From JAVKSM01 sp039583705 (GTDB taxonomy: Bacteria; Actinomycetota; Actinomycetes; Mycobacteriales; Pseudonocardiaceae): a stretch of DNA of 16,907 nucleotides. The stretch spans positions 1 through 16,907 of the forward strand of contig JAVKSM010000072.1 in assembly GCA_039583705.1 (NCBI GenBank), written 5' to 3'. The translations under genes were made by a program, and so were the position numbers. Below the pieces are notes generated by a model. That model saw only the letters and a list, made by a program, of their open reading frames with translations, searched no databases and was not told the DNA's origin. Position 1 is the stretch's first letter. Every line of letters begins with the position of its first letter. Of this stretch, positions 1 to 7,352 are shown piece after piece.

Positions 1-27
1 CTCAGCCGACGACCGCGCCGTGAAAGA

Positions 28-744
28 TCAGGATGCCGCGGCCGGGGACCGCAGGTGCAGCGGCGCCCGGAACGCGGCGTCGGCCTGTGCCGGGGTCAGC
101 ACCCCGGTCGCGACCAGCCGGTCGAGGACGTGGCGCTGCCGTAGCTTGGCGGCATCCAGGTGCGTCACGGGGTCGTAGGCGCTCGGGGCCGCCACCAGCC
201 CCGCCAGCATGCTGGCCTGCGCCCAGGACAGGTCGGCCGGGGCGAGTCCGAAGTAGCCGCGCGCCGCCGCGGCGAGCCCGCGGTAGCCGTTTCCGTAGTA
301 CACGCTGGCGAGATAGGCCTGGAGGATTTGCGACTTGGAGTAGGCGTGGTCGATCTTGACGCCGAGCACCACCTGCTCGATCTTGGAGCCGAGGTCGGTG
401 CGTCCCGGCGTGTAGATCACCTTAGCGAGCTGCTGGTCCAACGTCGACCCGCCCGCGTCGGGGTTGCCGACGAGCCCGCCGAGCAGGCCGCGGACGGCGC
501 CCGGCAGGTCGATGCCGTGGTCGCTGTAGAACCGGCTGTCCTCCGTGGCCACTATCGCCTGCCCGACCCGGTCGGGCACCGGCAACACGCCGGGATCCGA
601 GGCGCCGGCCGCGGCGAGCCGGGCCGTCACCCGCGCCTCGAGGTCGCCCACCGACGGGGTGAGCTGCCACAGCACCACCAGAGCCAGCCCGGCGACCACC
701 ACGAGCGAGCCGAGGACGATGCCGACCGTGCGCAGCGCGCGCAT
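28..744 (-). CDS. Monofunctional GT51 peptidoglycan transglycosylase-like protein (divergent)
   Basis: The family polymerises lipid II into glycan strands at the outer face of the membrane. The 238-residue product has one N-terminal membrane segment (about residues 5-26) and a single GT51 domain with no transpeptidase domain. Visible motifs are EDSRFYSDHGID (the expected catalytic Glu is Glu67), GGSTLDQQLAK (about 97-107) and YSKSQILQAYLASVYYGNG. Several family positions deviate. The motif-1 His is Asp, GGSTITQQ reads GGSTLDQQ, and motif 3 (normally RKxxE) reads SKIEQ at 119-123, so the Glu is displaced by one residue. The ATG at 744 follows GTGAGG on the minus strand; an upstream in-frame extension to 849 would run into the divergent kinase gene and is rejected. 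The gene is divergent from a histidine kinase whose start lies 40 bp away. GT51 membership is clear; full catalytic competence is uncertain. Confidence 0.85.
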   Translation of the reverse strand: MRALRTVGIVLGSLVVVAGLALVVLWQLTPSVGDLEARVTARLAAAGASDPGVLPVPDRVGQAIVATEDSRFYSDHGIDLPGAVRGLLGGLVGNPDAGGSTLDQQLAKVIYTPGRTDLGSKIEQVVLGVKIDHAYSKSQILQAYLASVYYGNGYRGLAAAARGYFGLAPADLSWAQASMLAGLVAAPSAYDPVTHLDAAKLRQRHVLDRLVATGVLTPAQADAAFRAPLHLRSPAAAS

Positions 745-772
745 GGTCCTCACGGTAGCCGTGACCTGGGTG

Positions 773-778
773 AGGAGG
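773..778 (+). promoter_or_regulatory. Shine-Dalgarno AGGAGG that fixes the histidine kinase start
   Basis: A perfect AGGAGG lies 6 nt before the GTG at 785. It favours that start over the in-frame ATG at 743, which has no such site and would overlap the start codon of the divergent transglycosylase. Only 40 bp separate the two divergent coding starts, so promoters for one or both genes must lie partly inside the neighbouring coding sequence, or the transcripts must be very short-leadered. Confidence 0.7.
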
Positions 779-784
779 TTTGGC

Positions 785-2068
785 GTGCGCAGGAGGATCG
801 TCGGGCTCACCGTGCTCGCGGCGGTGCTGGCCATCAGCCTCTTCGGCATCCCGCTGGCGGCGGGCGTGTCCCGCTACTACCTGAACGACGAGCGCGGCGA
901 GCTGGAACGGCTCGCCGACGCCACCGCGATCTCCGTGGCCGACGACGTGGTACGGGGTCGGACCCCGGCCGTGCTGCCGAGCACGGAGGCCAACGCCAGC
1001 CTCGCGCTCTACGGCGACACCGGGGTCCGTCTCCTCGGACAGGGGCCCGACCACGCCGACGGCTCCGTGCGGGACGCGCTCGCCGGCCAGGTGGCCAACG
1101 GCACCAGCGGTGGGAACCTGGTCATCGCGGTGCCCGTCACCGACGGACGGACCGTGGTCGGCGTCGTCCGGGCCGCCACGCCGCAGCGCGAGGTCTACCG
1201 GCGCACCGCGCTGACCTGGCTGGTCATGCTGGGCCTGGGCGCCGTGGCGCTCGCCGTCACCTGGCTGCTGGCACGCCGGCAGGCGGCTCGGCTGGCCCGG
1301 CCGTTGGAGGAGCTCTCGGCCACCGCCCAGCGGCTGGGCCACGGCGACTTCAGCGTCCGCGCCCACCGGACGGGAATCCCGGAGATCGACGCGGTCGGGT
1401 CGTCGCTGGACAGCACCGCGGTCAGGTTGGGCACGATGCTCGACCGGGAACGGGCCTTCTCGACCGACGCCTCGCATCAGCTCCGCACCCCTCTCACCGG
1501 GCTCCGGCTCAAGCTCGAGGCCGCGCTCGGCCCACCCGGGCAGGATCTGCGAGCCGCGATCGCCGACGGCATCGCCGCCGCCGATCGCCTGGAGCGCACC
1601 ATCGACGACCTGCTGGCGTTGGCCCGCGACGACTGGGCACCGGCCGAGCCGCTCGACCTGTCAGCGCTGCTCGGCGAGGTCCGCAACGGCTGGCACGGCC
1701 AGTTGGCCGGTGCCGGGCGGCCGCTGCACATCGTCGTTGACGAGGCGGCACCGGGATGCCACGTGTCCACCGCCGCGGTGCGCCAGGTGCTCACCGTGCT
1801 GTTGGACAACGCCACCGAGCACGGCGCCGGAGCGGTCACGGTCGCCGTCCGCGACGCCGGCTCGGTGCTCGCCATCGACGTCGCCGACGAGGGTCCTGGG
1901 ATCGAGCGCTCTGACTGTGAGCTGTTCGTGCGCCGCTCCTCGCAGGCCGCCGGGCACGGTATCGGGCTCTCGCTGGCCCGCAGCCTCGCCGAGGCCGAGG
2001 GCGGCCGGCTGGTGCTGAGCCGGCCGGCACCACCGACATTCACCCTGCTGGTACCCGCTGATCGCTGA
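785..2068 (+). CDS. Membrane sensor histidine kinase (HAMP-HisKA-HATPase), orphan
   Basis: Two-component sensor kinase of 427 residues. Order of parts: first membrane helix (about 7-27), extracytoplasmic sensor region (about 28-138), second membrane helix (about 140-162), HAMP linker (ARRQAARLARPLEELSATA), HisKA with the phospho-acceptor in ASHQLRTPL (His231), and an ATPase domain with N box LLDNATEH (Asn342), G1 DEGPGI and G2 GHGIGLSLARSLAEAEGG. The GTG start is set by AGGAGG at 773-778. No response regulator adjoins it: upstream is the divergent transglycosylase and downstream is murT. It is therefore an orphan within this window, although a regulator could lie beyond the left edge. Its position between a GT51 gene and murT-gatD suggests, by inference only, sensing of envelope state. 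The signal is unknown. Confidence 0.93.
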   Translation: MRRRIVGLTVLAAVLAISLFGIPLAAGVSRYYLNDERGELERLADATAISVADDVVRGRTPAVLPSTEANASLALYGDTGVRLLGQGPDHADGSVRDALAGQVANGTSGGNLVIAVPVTDGRTVVGVVRAATPQREVYRRTALTWLVMLGLGAVALAVTWLLARRQAARLARPLEELSATAQRLGHGDFSVRAHRTGIPEIDAVGSSLDSTAVRLGTMLDRERAFSTDASHQLRTPLTGLRLKLEAALGPPGQDLRAAIADGIAAADRLERTIDDLLALARDDWAPAEPLDLSALLGEVRNGWHGQLAGAGRPLHIVVDEAAPGCHVSTAAVRQVLTVLLDNATEHGAGAVTVAVRDAGSVLAIDVADEGPGIERSDCELFVRRSSQAAGHGIGLSLARSLAEAEGGRLVLSRPAPPTFTLLVPADR

Positions 2069-2087
2069 CCAAGCGCTGTCCCCTACC

Positions 2088-2115
2088 TTGCTTACACGTA
2101 GCTAACACGTAACCT
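2088..2115 (+). promoter_or_regulatory. Candidate promoter of murT-gatD
   Basis: A TTGCTT (2088-2093) and TAACCT (2110-2115) with a 16-bp spacer lie 22-49 bp upstream of the murT ATG. They fit a housekeeping-type promoter loosely. The -10-like box overlaps the second copy of the ACACGTA repeat. Assignment is by eye only. Confidence 0.4.
2092..2113 (+). repeat. 11-bp direct repeat in the murT promoter (operator candidate)
   Basis: Two tandem 11-bp units, TTACACGTAGC and TAACACGTAAC, match at 9 of 11 positions. The ACACGTA cores at 2094-2100 and 2105-2111 are spaced exactly one helical turn. They sit between and over the putative -35 and -10 boxes. Such an arrangement is typical of same-face binding by an OmpR/PhoB-type response regulator. 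Whether the adjacent orphan kinase works through this site is speculation. Confidence 0.4.
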
Positions 2116-2136
2116 GAAGCGGGTAAGGCTTATGCC

Positions 2137-3441
2137 ATGGCACTGACCGCGGCCCGAGCGAGGGTGAGGCAGCGGCCGGGATGCACCGTGCGGACGTCCC
2201 CGGCGCTTCCGGCCCGCACCAGGCTGGCCGTCGTGGCTGGCTTGCTGGCCGGCCGGCTGTCTCGATGCTGCGGTCGCAGCGGTACGGTCATCGGTGGACG
2301 GACCGCCAGCGCGCTCGACCCGCAGGCGCTGGCGCGCCTGGCCGCGCAGCGCACCGTGGTGCTCGTCTCGGGCACCAACGGCAAGACGACGACCGCCCTG
2401 ATGACCGCCCGGGCGCTGCGCCACCACGCCGCCTCGGTGGCAAGCAACCACGAGGGCGCGAACATGCCCGACGGCCTGGTCGCCGCCCTGATCCGGGACG
2501 GCAGCGCGCCGATCGCGGTGCTTGAGGTCGACGAGCCCTACCTGCCGCAGGTCGTCGCCGCCGTGCGGCCGGCGGCCGTGGTGCTGCTCAATATCACCCG
2601 CGACCAGCTCGACCGGGTCGGGGAGACCCGGATGGTCGCGGCGCGGATCGAACGCGCCTTCGCCGCGGCGCCGGAACTGACCGTGGTGGCCAACGCGGAC
2701 GACCCGTTGGTCGTCGCCGCGGCGCTCGCCGCTGCCCGTCAGGTGTGGGTCTCCGGCGGCAGCGGGTGGATCGGGGACGCCCGGGTCTGCCCGCAGTGCG
2801 GTGCGGCCATCGCCTATCAGGCAGACGGGCACTGGTCCTGCCGCTGTGGCCTGCACCGTCCGACCGCGGCGTGGACCATCTGCGAGGACGTCCTCAGCGC
2901 GCCGGACGGCAGCCACACCGCGCTGCGGTTGGCCCTGCCGGGCAGGGCCAACCGACTCAACGCCGGGTTCGCCGCGGCCACCGCCGACCTGCTCGGGGTC
3001 CCGCTGTCCGCCGTGCTCGACCAGTTGCGCGCGGTCACCGACGTCGACGGGCGCTACCGCACGGTCCACCGCGGCGATCACCAGGTCCGGCTGCTGCTGG
3101 CCAAGAACCCGGCCGGCTGGCAGGAGACGTTGTCGATGCTCGACCGCCCCGGGCCCCACCGCCCCTCGGTCGTGCTCGCTGTCAATGCCCGGGAGGCCGA
3201 CGGAGCGGACCCGTCCTGGCTGTGGGACGTGCCCTTCGAGCAGCTCGGCGGGCATGAGGTGCTCGTCGTCGGCGACCGGGCGGCGGATCTCGCGGCGCGG
3301 CTGGCCTACGCCGAGGTGGACCACCGGGTCGTCGCCGACCTCGTGGCGGCCGTCGACGCCGCGCCACCCGGGCCGCTGGACCTGCTCGCCAACTACACCG
3401 CGTTCCGAGAGGCCGCGCGGAGGCTGTGCGGTGGTCGCTGA
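2137..3441 (+). CDS. murT: MurT, Mur ligase-like subunit of lipid II isoglutaminyl synthase
   Basis: With GatD, MurT forms the cytoplasmic amidotransferase that converts the alpha-carboxyl of D-glutamate in lipid II to isoglutamine. The 434-residue protein has a Mur-ligase central domain with the ATP-binding P-loop SGTNGKTTT (about 78-86). It also has the DQLDR motif of the family, a four-cysteine zinc ribbon (CPQC at 218-221, CRC at 235-237) and a C-terminal DUF1727 domain with the DGADPSWLWD signature around residues 350-362, which in known enzymes contributes an acidic residue to the GatD active site. The ATG at 2137 has a weak upstream AAGG. The first 25 or so residues look poorly conserved, so a GTG at 2188 remains an alternative start. 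The 3' end overlaps gatD by 11 bp, indicating an operon and coupled synthesis of the two subunits. Confidence 0.95.
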   Translation: MALTAARARVRQRPGCTVRTSPALPARTRLAVVAGLLAGRLSRCCGRSGTVIGGRTASALDPQALARLAAQRTVVLVSGTNGKTTTALMTARALRHHAASVASNHEGANMPDGLVAALIRDGSAPIAVLEVDEPYLPQVVAAVRPAAVVLLNITRDQLDRVGETRMVAARIERAFAAAPELTVVANADDPLVVAAALAAARQVWVSGGSGWIGDARVCPQCGAAIAYQADGHWSCRCGLHRPTAAWTICEDVLSAPDGSHTALRLALPGRANRLNAGFAAATADLLGVPLSAVLDQLRAVTDVDGRYRTVHRGDHQVRLLLAKNPAGWQETLSMLDRPGPHRPSVVLAVNAREADGADPSWLWDVPFEQLGGHEVLVVGDRAADLAARLAYAEVDHRVVADLVAAVDAAPPGPLDLLANYTAFREAARRLCGGR

Positions 3442-4156
3442 GTCCGCCGTGCGAATCGGGGTGCTGCTGCCGGACCTGCTCGGGACCTACGGGGACACCG
3501 GCAACGCCGTGGTGCTGCGGCAGCGGTTGCGGTGGCGCGGGATAGCGGCCCACCTGGTTCCGCTGGGTCACGACACCGCCGTGCCGGAGAGTTGCGACCT
3601 CTACGTCCTCGGCGGCGGCGAGGACAGCGCGCAGGTGCTCGCCACCCGCCACCTCAACGCGGACGGCGGGCTGCGCCGGGCGGTCGGACGGGGCGCGGTC
3701 GTGCTCGCCGTGTGCGCCGGGCTGCAGGTGCTGGGCGAGAGCTTCGCCACCGCCGACGGGACCACCGTGCCCGGCCTCGGCCTGCTCGACCTCACCACCG
3801 GGCGGCGGGCGGTGCGGGCCGTCGGCGAGGTGCTCGCCGCACCGGCGACCGACCTGCTCGCCACCCCGTTGACCGGGTTCGAGAACCACGGCGGCGCGAC
3901 CGCCCTCGGGCCGGACGCCCGGCCGCTGGCACACGTGCGCCGGGGGGTGGGCAACGGCAGCAACGACCGGACCGAGGGGGCGATCACCGGGCGGGTCGTG
4001 GGCACCTACCTGCACGGCCCGGTCCTGGCCCGCAACCCCGAGCTGGCCGACCTGCTGCTCGGCTGGGTGACCGGCATCCCACTGACCCCCCTGGAGCTGC
4101 CCGAAGTGACGGCCCTGCGGGCGCGGTGCATCGGCCGCCACCGGTCCCGCGGCTGA
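3431..4156 (+). CDS. gatD: GatD, glutaminase subunit of lipid II isoglutaminyl synthase
   Basis: Class I glutamine amidotransferase (GATase_3 type) that releases ammonia for MurT. The 241-residue protein contains the N-terminal LLPDLLGTYGDTGN signature, the nucleophile in AVCAGLQ (Cys95), the TGFENHGG strand and the catalytic His in GTYLHGPVLARNPELAD (His195). The GTG at 3431 is chosen because GGAGG at 3419-3423 precedes it by 7 nt. It lies inside the murT reading frame, giving an 11-bp overlap. The gene stops at 4154-4156, immediately adjacent to the stop codon of the convergent membrane-protein gene. Confidence 0.95.
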   Translation: MVAESAVRIGVLLPDLLGTYGDTGNAVVLRQRLRWRGIAAHLVPLGHDTAVPESCDLYVLGGGEDSAQVLATRHLNADGGLRRAVGRGAVVLAVCAGLQVLGESFATADGTTVPGLGLLDLTTGRRAVRAVGEVLAAPATDLLATPLTGFENHGGATALGPDARPLAHVRRGVGNGSNDRTEGAITGRVVGTYLHGPVLARNPELADLLLGWVTGIPLTPLELPEVTALRARCIGRHRSRG

Positions 4157-5191
4157 TCAGATCTGAACCGGGGAACGGGAGCGGCGACGGCGGGCGGTCA
4201 CCGCCCAGGCGCTCCAGGCGATGCCGCCGGCCGGGATCTCCAGGGCGTGGGTGATGAGGGCGAACACCAGCACGCCGGCCGCCACCGACCCCGGTGCCCC
4301 CCCGCCGACGGTGACCAGCAACGCCGAAGCGCCGGTCTCGCTCACCCCGATGCCGTTCGGCGTGAGCGGCACGACGGTCAGCGCCCGGCTCAGCGCGAAC
4401 GCCGCCACCGTGACGGCCAGCCCCGGCCGAGCGCCCGCGGCGTCCAGGCACCCCCAGAACAACACCCCCTGGCAGCCGAGGCTGACGACCATGCCCGCGG
4501 TGAGCTGGGCCCACGCCCGGCGAAGCCTGGCGGTGATCTCCTCACGCAGCCGCTGCAGCGCCCCCTGCGGACGTCCCGGAACCGGCCGCCAGCGCCGGGG
4601 CAGCAGGCGCCCGACGGACTCCGCCGCGCCGCCGAGCAGCGCCGCCGTCGGTGCCCAGGACAGCGCCGTCACCGTGCCCAACACGATGGCCACGAGCACC
4701 GCCGAGGCCAGGCCGGCGGCGAGCTTCAGGGGGCCCTCGGCGCGTCCGACGCCGGCCAACGCGGCCAGTCCCAGCGCCGGCAGCAGCAGCCGGGCCAGCA
4801 CGTTCCACAGGTTGCTCACCACCGCCGAGGCCATCACGGCCTGCCGGTCGTGACCCCAGCCGCGGGCCATCGGGAACGTCACCGCCACTCCGACCGCCCC
4901 GCCGAACGGCACCAGGTTGCTCACCGCCGTGCCCACCGCGTTGAGCGCGAACGCCCGTGTGTTCGTCAGTCCGGGCAGCGACGCGGTGAGGACGTAGGTG
5001 TAGGACCACAGCGCGGCGATCCACAGCGCGACGAGGCCCGCGACGGTGAGCACCGACAGCGAGCCGAGCACCAGCCCGATCGCCGACCAGCCGACGCCGG
5101 TCACCCACGGCAGGCCGAGGCCCAGCAGCGCTGCGGCGGCGACCAGCGAGACCGCGGAGGCGACCGCCCGCAGTGCCGCGGCCCGGCTCAC
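4157..5191 (-). CDS. LPG_synthase_TM (UPF0104) family integral membrane protein
   Basis: This 344-residue protein consists almost entirely of hydrophobic helices (roughly 7-9). It shows the features of the lysylphosphatidylglycerol-synthase membrane-domain family: NLVPFGGAVGVAVTF around residues 98-112, and a C-terminal VPLTPNGIGVSETG segment matching the family's P-x-x-P-x-G-x-G-x-x-E pattern. Members act as flippase-like or lipid-linked transport proteins; no aminoacyl-transferase domain is present. The GTG start overlaps the TGA of the upstream deacetylase gene by 4 bp (GTGA), so the two are translationally coupled. The context with a PIG-L deacetylase and a divergent GT4 enzyme suggests export or flipping of a glycolipid or glycan intermediate, which is inference. 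The C-terminus is short and basic, consistent with a cytoplasmic tail. Confidence 0.85.
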   Translation of the reverse strand: MSRAAALRAVASAVSLVAAAALLGLGLPWVTGVGWSAIGLVLGSLSVLTVAGLVALWIAALWSYTYVLTASLPGLTNTRAFALNAVGTAVSNLVPFGGAVGVAVTFPMARGWGHDRQAVMASAVVSNLWNVLARLLLPALGLAALAGVGRAEGPLKLAAGLASAVLVAIVLGTVTALSWAPTAALLGGAAESVGRLLPRRWRPVPGRPQGALQRLREEITARLRRAWAQLTAGMVVSLGCQGVLFWGCLDAAGARPGLAVTVAAFALSRALTVVPLTPNGIGVSETGASALLVTVGGGAPGSVAAGVLVFALITHALEIPAGGIAWSAWAVTARRRRSRSPVQI

Positions 5192-6000
5192 GGCTCGCCA
5201 AGGTCGCGCTGCACGAACCACTCGGTGCCCAACGCCCACCGGAACAGCGGGAACGGCAGCCGCAGCAACGCGGACAGCGTGCGGGGACCCTCGCCGCCGC
5301 TGCGCTGGCTGACGTATGCGGCCATGCTGGCCCGCTTCGCCCGGATGTGGCGGCCCACCCGAATCCGGTGGGTGATCTCCGCGCTGGGGACGTAGCCGGT
5401 GGCGAGCGCCGGCCAGCCAAGCCCTGGCGGGGGCGCCGACGCGAGCCCGGGCAGCCGCGCGAGCAGGGCCGTGGCGATCGCCAGCAGCCGGCGGTCCACG
5501 GTGGCCTCCAGGAGGATCGGGGTGCCGGCGAGCCGGGCGGCCAGCGCGCCCACCCGGTGCACGGCGACGTGGTCGGGGTGACCGTAACCGCCGGCCGGAT
5601 CGTAGCTGGTGAGCAGGTCGGCGCCCTCGGCACGCAACTGCGCCGCGAGCCGCTCGGCAGCCTCTGTCACGTCCGCGCGGGCGAAGGCCACCGGAGGGGC
5701 TGTGCCCGATCCCCCCGTGCCCGATCCCCCCGTGCCCGATCCGTTCAGGCCCGAGTCGCCGTAGCCCAGCCAGTGCACCCGGGCGCATCCGAGAGCCCGG
5801 GCCGAGGCGTGAAGCTCGGCCATCCGCACGTCGCCTACCCTGCCCCTGGCCGTAACCGCTTCGTCAACCAGTCCATACTCACCGCGCGTGGCGACGATGA
5901 CCACGACCCGGTGGCCCTCTGCCGCCAACCGGGCCATGGTTCCCGCCGTCAGTAACGCCTCGTCGTCAGGATGAGCGTGAAAGAACACGCAGCAGGCCAC
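5188..6000 (-). CDS. PIG-L/LmbE family zinc-dependent N-deacetylase
   Basis: Members remove N-acetyl groups from sugar substrates such as GlcNAc-inositol lipids, mycothiol precursors or antibiotics. The 270-residue protein begins directly at the catalytic strand, FFHAHPDDEALLTAG, with metal or catalytic residues His10 and Asp12-Asp13. It carries the second metal motif HPDHVAVHR at 141-149. The GTG start at 6000 is chosen because the family normally starts just before this strand; the Shine-Dalgarno match is weak. Residues about 85-100 form an unusual Gly/Ser/Thr linker made of GGSGT repeats. The gene is 43 bp from the divergent glycosyltransferase start and overlaps the following membrane-protein gene by 4 bp. 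The family call is secure. The substrate is unknown, and it need not be the mycothiol deacetylase MshB. Confidence 0.92.
   Translation of the reverse strand: MACCVFFHAHPDDEALLTAGTMARLAAEGHRVVVIVATRGEYGLVDEAVTARGRVGDVRMAELHASARALGCARVHWLGYGDSGLNGSGTGGSGTGGSGTAPPVAFARADVTEAAERLAAQLRAEGADLLTSYDPAGGYGHPDHVAVHRVGALAARLAGTPILLEATVDRRLLAIATALLARLPGLASAPPPGLGWPALATGYVPSAEITHRIRVGRHIRAKRASMAAYVSQRSGGEGPRTLSALLRLPFPLFRWALGTEWFVQRDLGEP
5702..5742 (-). repeat. 15-bp tandem repeat (2.7 copies) coding a GGSGT linker
   Basis: The plus-strand unit GTGCCCGATCCCCCC occurs at 5702-5716 and 5717-5731, with a partial copy at 5732-5742. In the deacetylase frame it codes repeated Gly-Gly-Ser-Gly-Thr. The unit is a multiple of three, so gain or loss of copies keeps the frame. 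Confidence 0.9.
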
Positions 6001-6043
6001 CCCACCAGTGTCCGCGCGCCACGATGATGCCACGGGAGCGGGA

Positions 6044-7337
6044 GTGCGGATCGCACACGTCAGCGATTGCTTCCTGCCCCGACTCGGGGGCATCGAGGCG
6101 CAGGTCGACGGCTTGTCCCGGGTGCAGTCCGCCGCTGGCCACGACGTGGTAGTGATCACCACGACGCCTGGCGGNNNNNNNNNNNNNNNNNNNNNNNNNN
6201 NNNNNNNNNNNNNNNNNNNNNNNNNNNNNNNNNNNNNNNNNNNNNNNNNNNNNNNNNNNNNNNNNNNNNNNNNNTGGGCAAGGCGGTGGGCAAGGCGGTG
6301 GGCAAGGCGGTGGGCAAGGCGGTGGGCAAGGCGGTGGGCAAGGCGGTGGGCAAGGCGGTGGGCCGCGGCTGCACCGCCTCCACGGGGCGCTGCAGACCGG
6401 GCTGACGCTCGCCCCCGGCACCTCGGCACGGCTGGAGGTGCTGCTCGGCTCGGAACGGCCGGACGTCGTGCACGCCCATGTCAGCGTCGTGTCGCCGCTG
6501 GCCTGGGGTGCGACCGACTGGGCCGCCCGGCACGGCGTGCCGGCCGTGATGACCATGCACAGCATGTGGGGGTCGCTCGCGCGCCGGTTCTACCGGGGCC
6601 TCGACGCCGTCACCGGGTGGGTGCGATGGCCGGTGCTCCTCACGGCGGTCAGCGAGGTCGCGGCTGCGGCCGTGGAAGCCACCGACGAGCGGCTCACCGT
6701 GCGGGTGGTGTCCAACGGCATCGACGTCGCCTACTGGGCGGCGGCGTCCCGGCCCCGCCGTCCCGGGTCCGTCGGCGTGCACGTGCTGGCGGTGGGCCGC
6801 TTCGCACCGCGCAAGCGCCCCGTCGGGCTGCTGCGGGTACTGCACGAGGCGGCCTGCCGGCTCGGTCCCGCCGCCGGGATGCGGGCCACCGTGGTCGGGG
6901 AGGGCAGCACGCTCCCGGCGATGCGGTGGTACCTGCGGCAGCACCGGATGGACCGGATCGTGGCGCTGCCCGGGCGGCTGGACGCGGCGGCGATCGGGAA
7001 GCTGCTCGGCGAGGCGGACATATTCCTGGCACCGGCGGTGCTGGAATCCTTCGGGCTCGCCGCGCTGGAGGCGCGCACCGCCGGGGTCCCGGTGGTCGCG
7101 CGCGGCGCGACGGGCATCGCCGACTTCGTCAGCCACGGCCGGGAGGGGCTGCTCGCCGCCTCCCCCGCCGGGCTGGTCGACGCGGTCGTCACGTTGAGCT
7201 CGGACGCGGGGTTGCGCGCCGGGATCGCCGCCCACAACCAGGCGACGCCGCCGCTGGAGCGCGACTGGTCCGTCGTGACCCGCGAGTTCCTCGCCTGCTA
7301 CGCCCACGCCCAACTGCTCCCCACCGCACGCCCCTGA
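6044..7337 (+). CDS. Glycosyltransferase family 4 (GT-B) enzyme, interrupted by assembly gap
   Basis: Retaining GT-B glycosyltransferase expected to act at the cytoplasmic membrane face. The N-terminal domain starts RIAHVSDCFLPRLGGIE and continues after the gap as ERPDVVHAHVSVVSP. The C-terminal donor-binding domain has HVLAVGRFAPRKRP, VVGEGSTLP and the EX7E motif in VLESFGLAALEA. The GTG at 6044 is preferred because GGGAG lies 5 nt upstream and the product then begins at the first beta strand. A GTG at 6008 is an in-frame alternative. The frame breaks in the numbering at 6175-6274 only because the gap is padded with 100 N. If the contig ends are joined directly the gene is one open frame of 397 residues, in which a loop of the N-terminal domain is replaced by a (GQGG)n array. 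It is divergent from the deacetylase gene. Donor and acceptor are unknown. Confidence 0.88.
6175..6274. other. Assembly gap (100 N, length unknown)
   Basis: Exactly 100 N, the conventional placeholder for a gap of unknown size. The left flank ends CCTGGCGG and the right flank begins TGGGCAAGGCGGT. Joining the flanks directly continues the 12-bp repeat in register and in the glycosyltransferase frame, so the missing DNA is probably further copies of the same repeat. Confidence 0.97.
6276..6359 (+). repeat. 12-bp tandem repeat GGGCAAGGCGGT, 7 copies beside the gap
   Basis: Seven perfect copies follow the gap and end at GGGCCGCGG. In the glycosyltransferase frame each unit codes Gly-Gln-Gly-Gly. 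The array lies in a loop of the N-terminal GT-B domain, between the strand ending VVVITTTP and the segment RLHRLHGAL. True copy number is unknown because the array runs into the gap. Confidence 0.97.
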
Positions 7338-7352
7338 CCCAGGGGGTCAGGG
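7332..7352. terminator. Perfect 9-bp hairpin, probable bidirectional terminator
   Basis: CCCTGACCC (7332-7340), loop AGG, and GGGTCAGGG (7344-7352) form a perfect stem. The left arm contains the TGA of the glycosyltransferase gene (7335-7337). On the other strand the right arm contains the TGA of the minus-strand remnant (7347-7349). No T tract follows, as is common for hairpins in high-GC actinobacteria. Its position between convergent reading frames supports termination in both directions. Confidence 0.7.

Noticed and set aside
160..1740. A 526-codon plus-strand frame over the transglycosylase and kinase genes
   Set aside because: Arg/Gly/Ala/His-rich shadow with no motifs. It overlaps two well-supported genes.
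6276..6359. CRISPR-like array
   Set aside because: Units are directly adjacent 12-mers with no spacers, and they code an in-frame Gly/Gln linker.
5188..6429. N-terminal extension of the deacetylase through the gap
   Set aside because: It reads through N placeholders and the antisense of the glycosyltransferase. The family start is at the HAHPDDE strand, reached from GTG 6000.
5188..7337. Mycothiol pair MshA/MshB
   Set aside because: The GT4/PIG-L pairing is reminiscent. However, the deacetylase is coupled to a flippase-like membrane protein, and neither protein shows sequence I can assign specifically to MshA or MshB.
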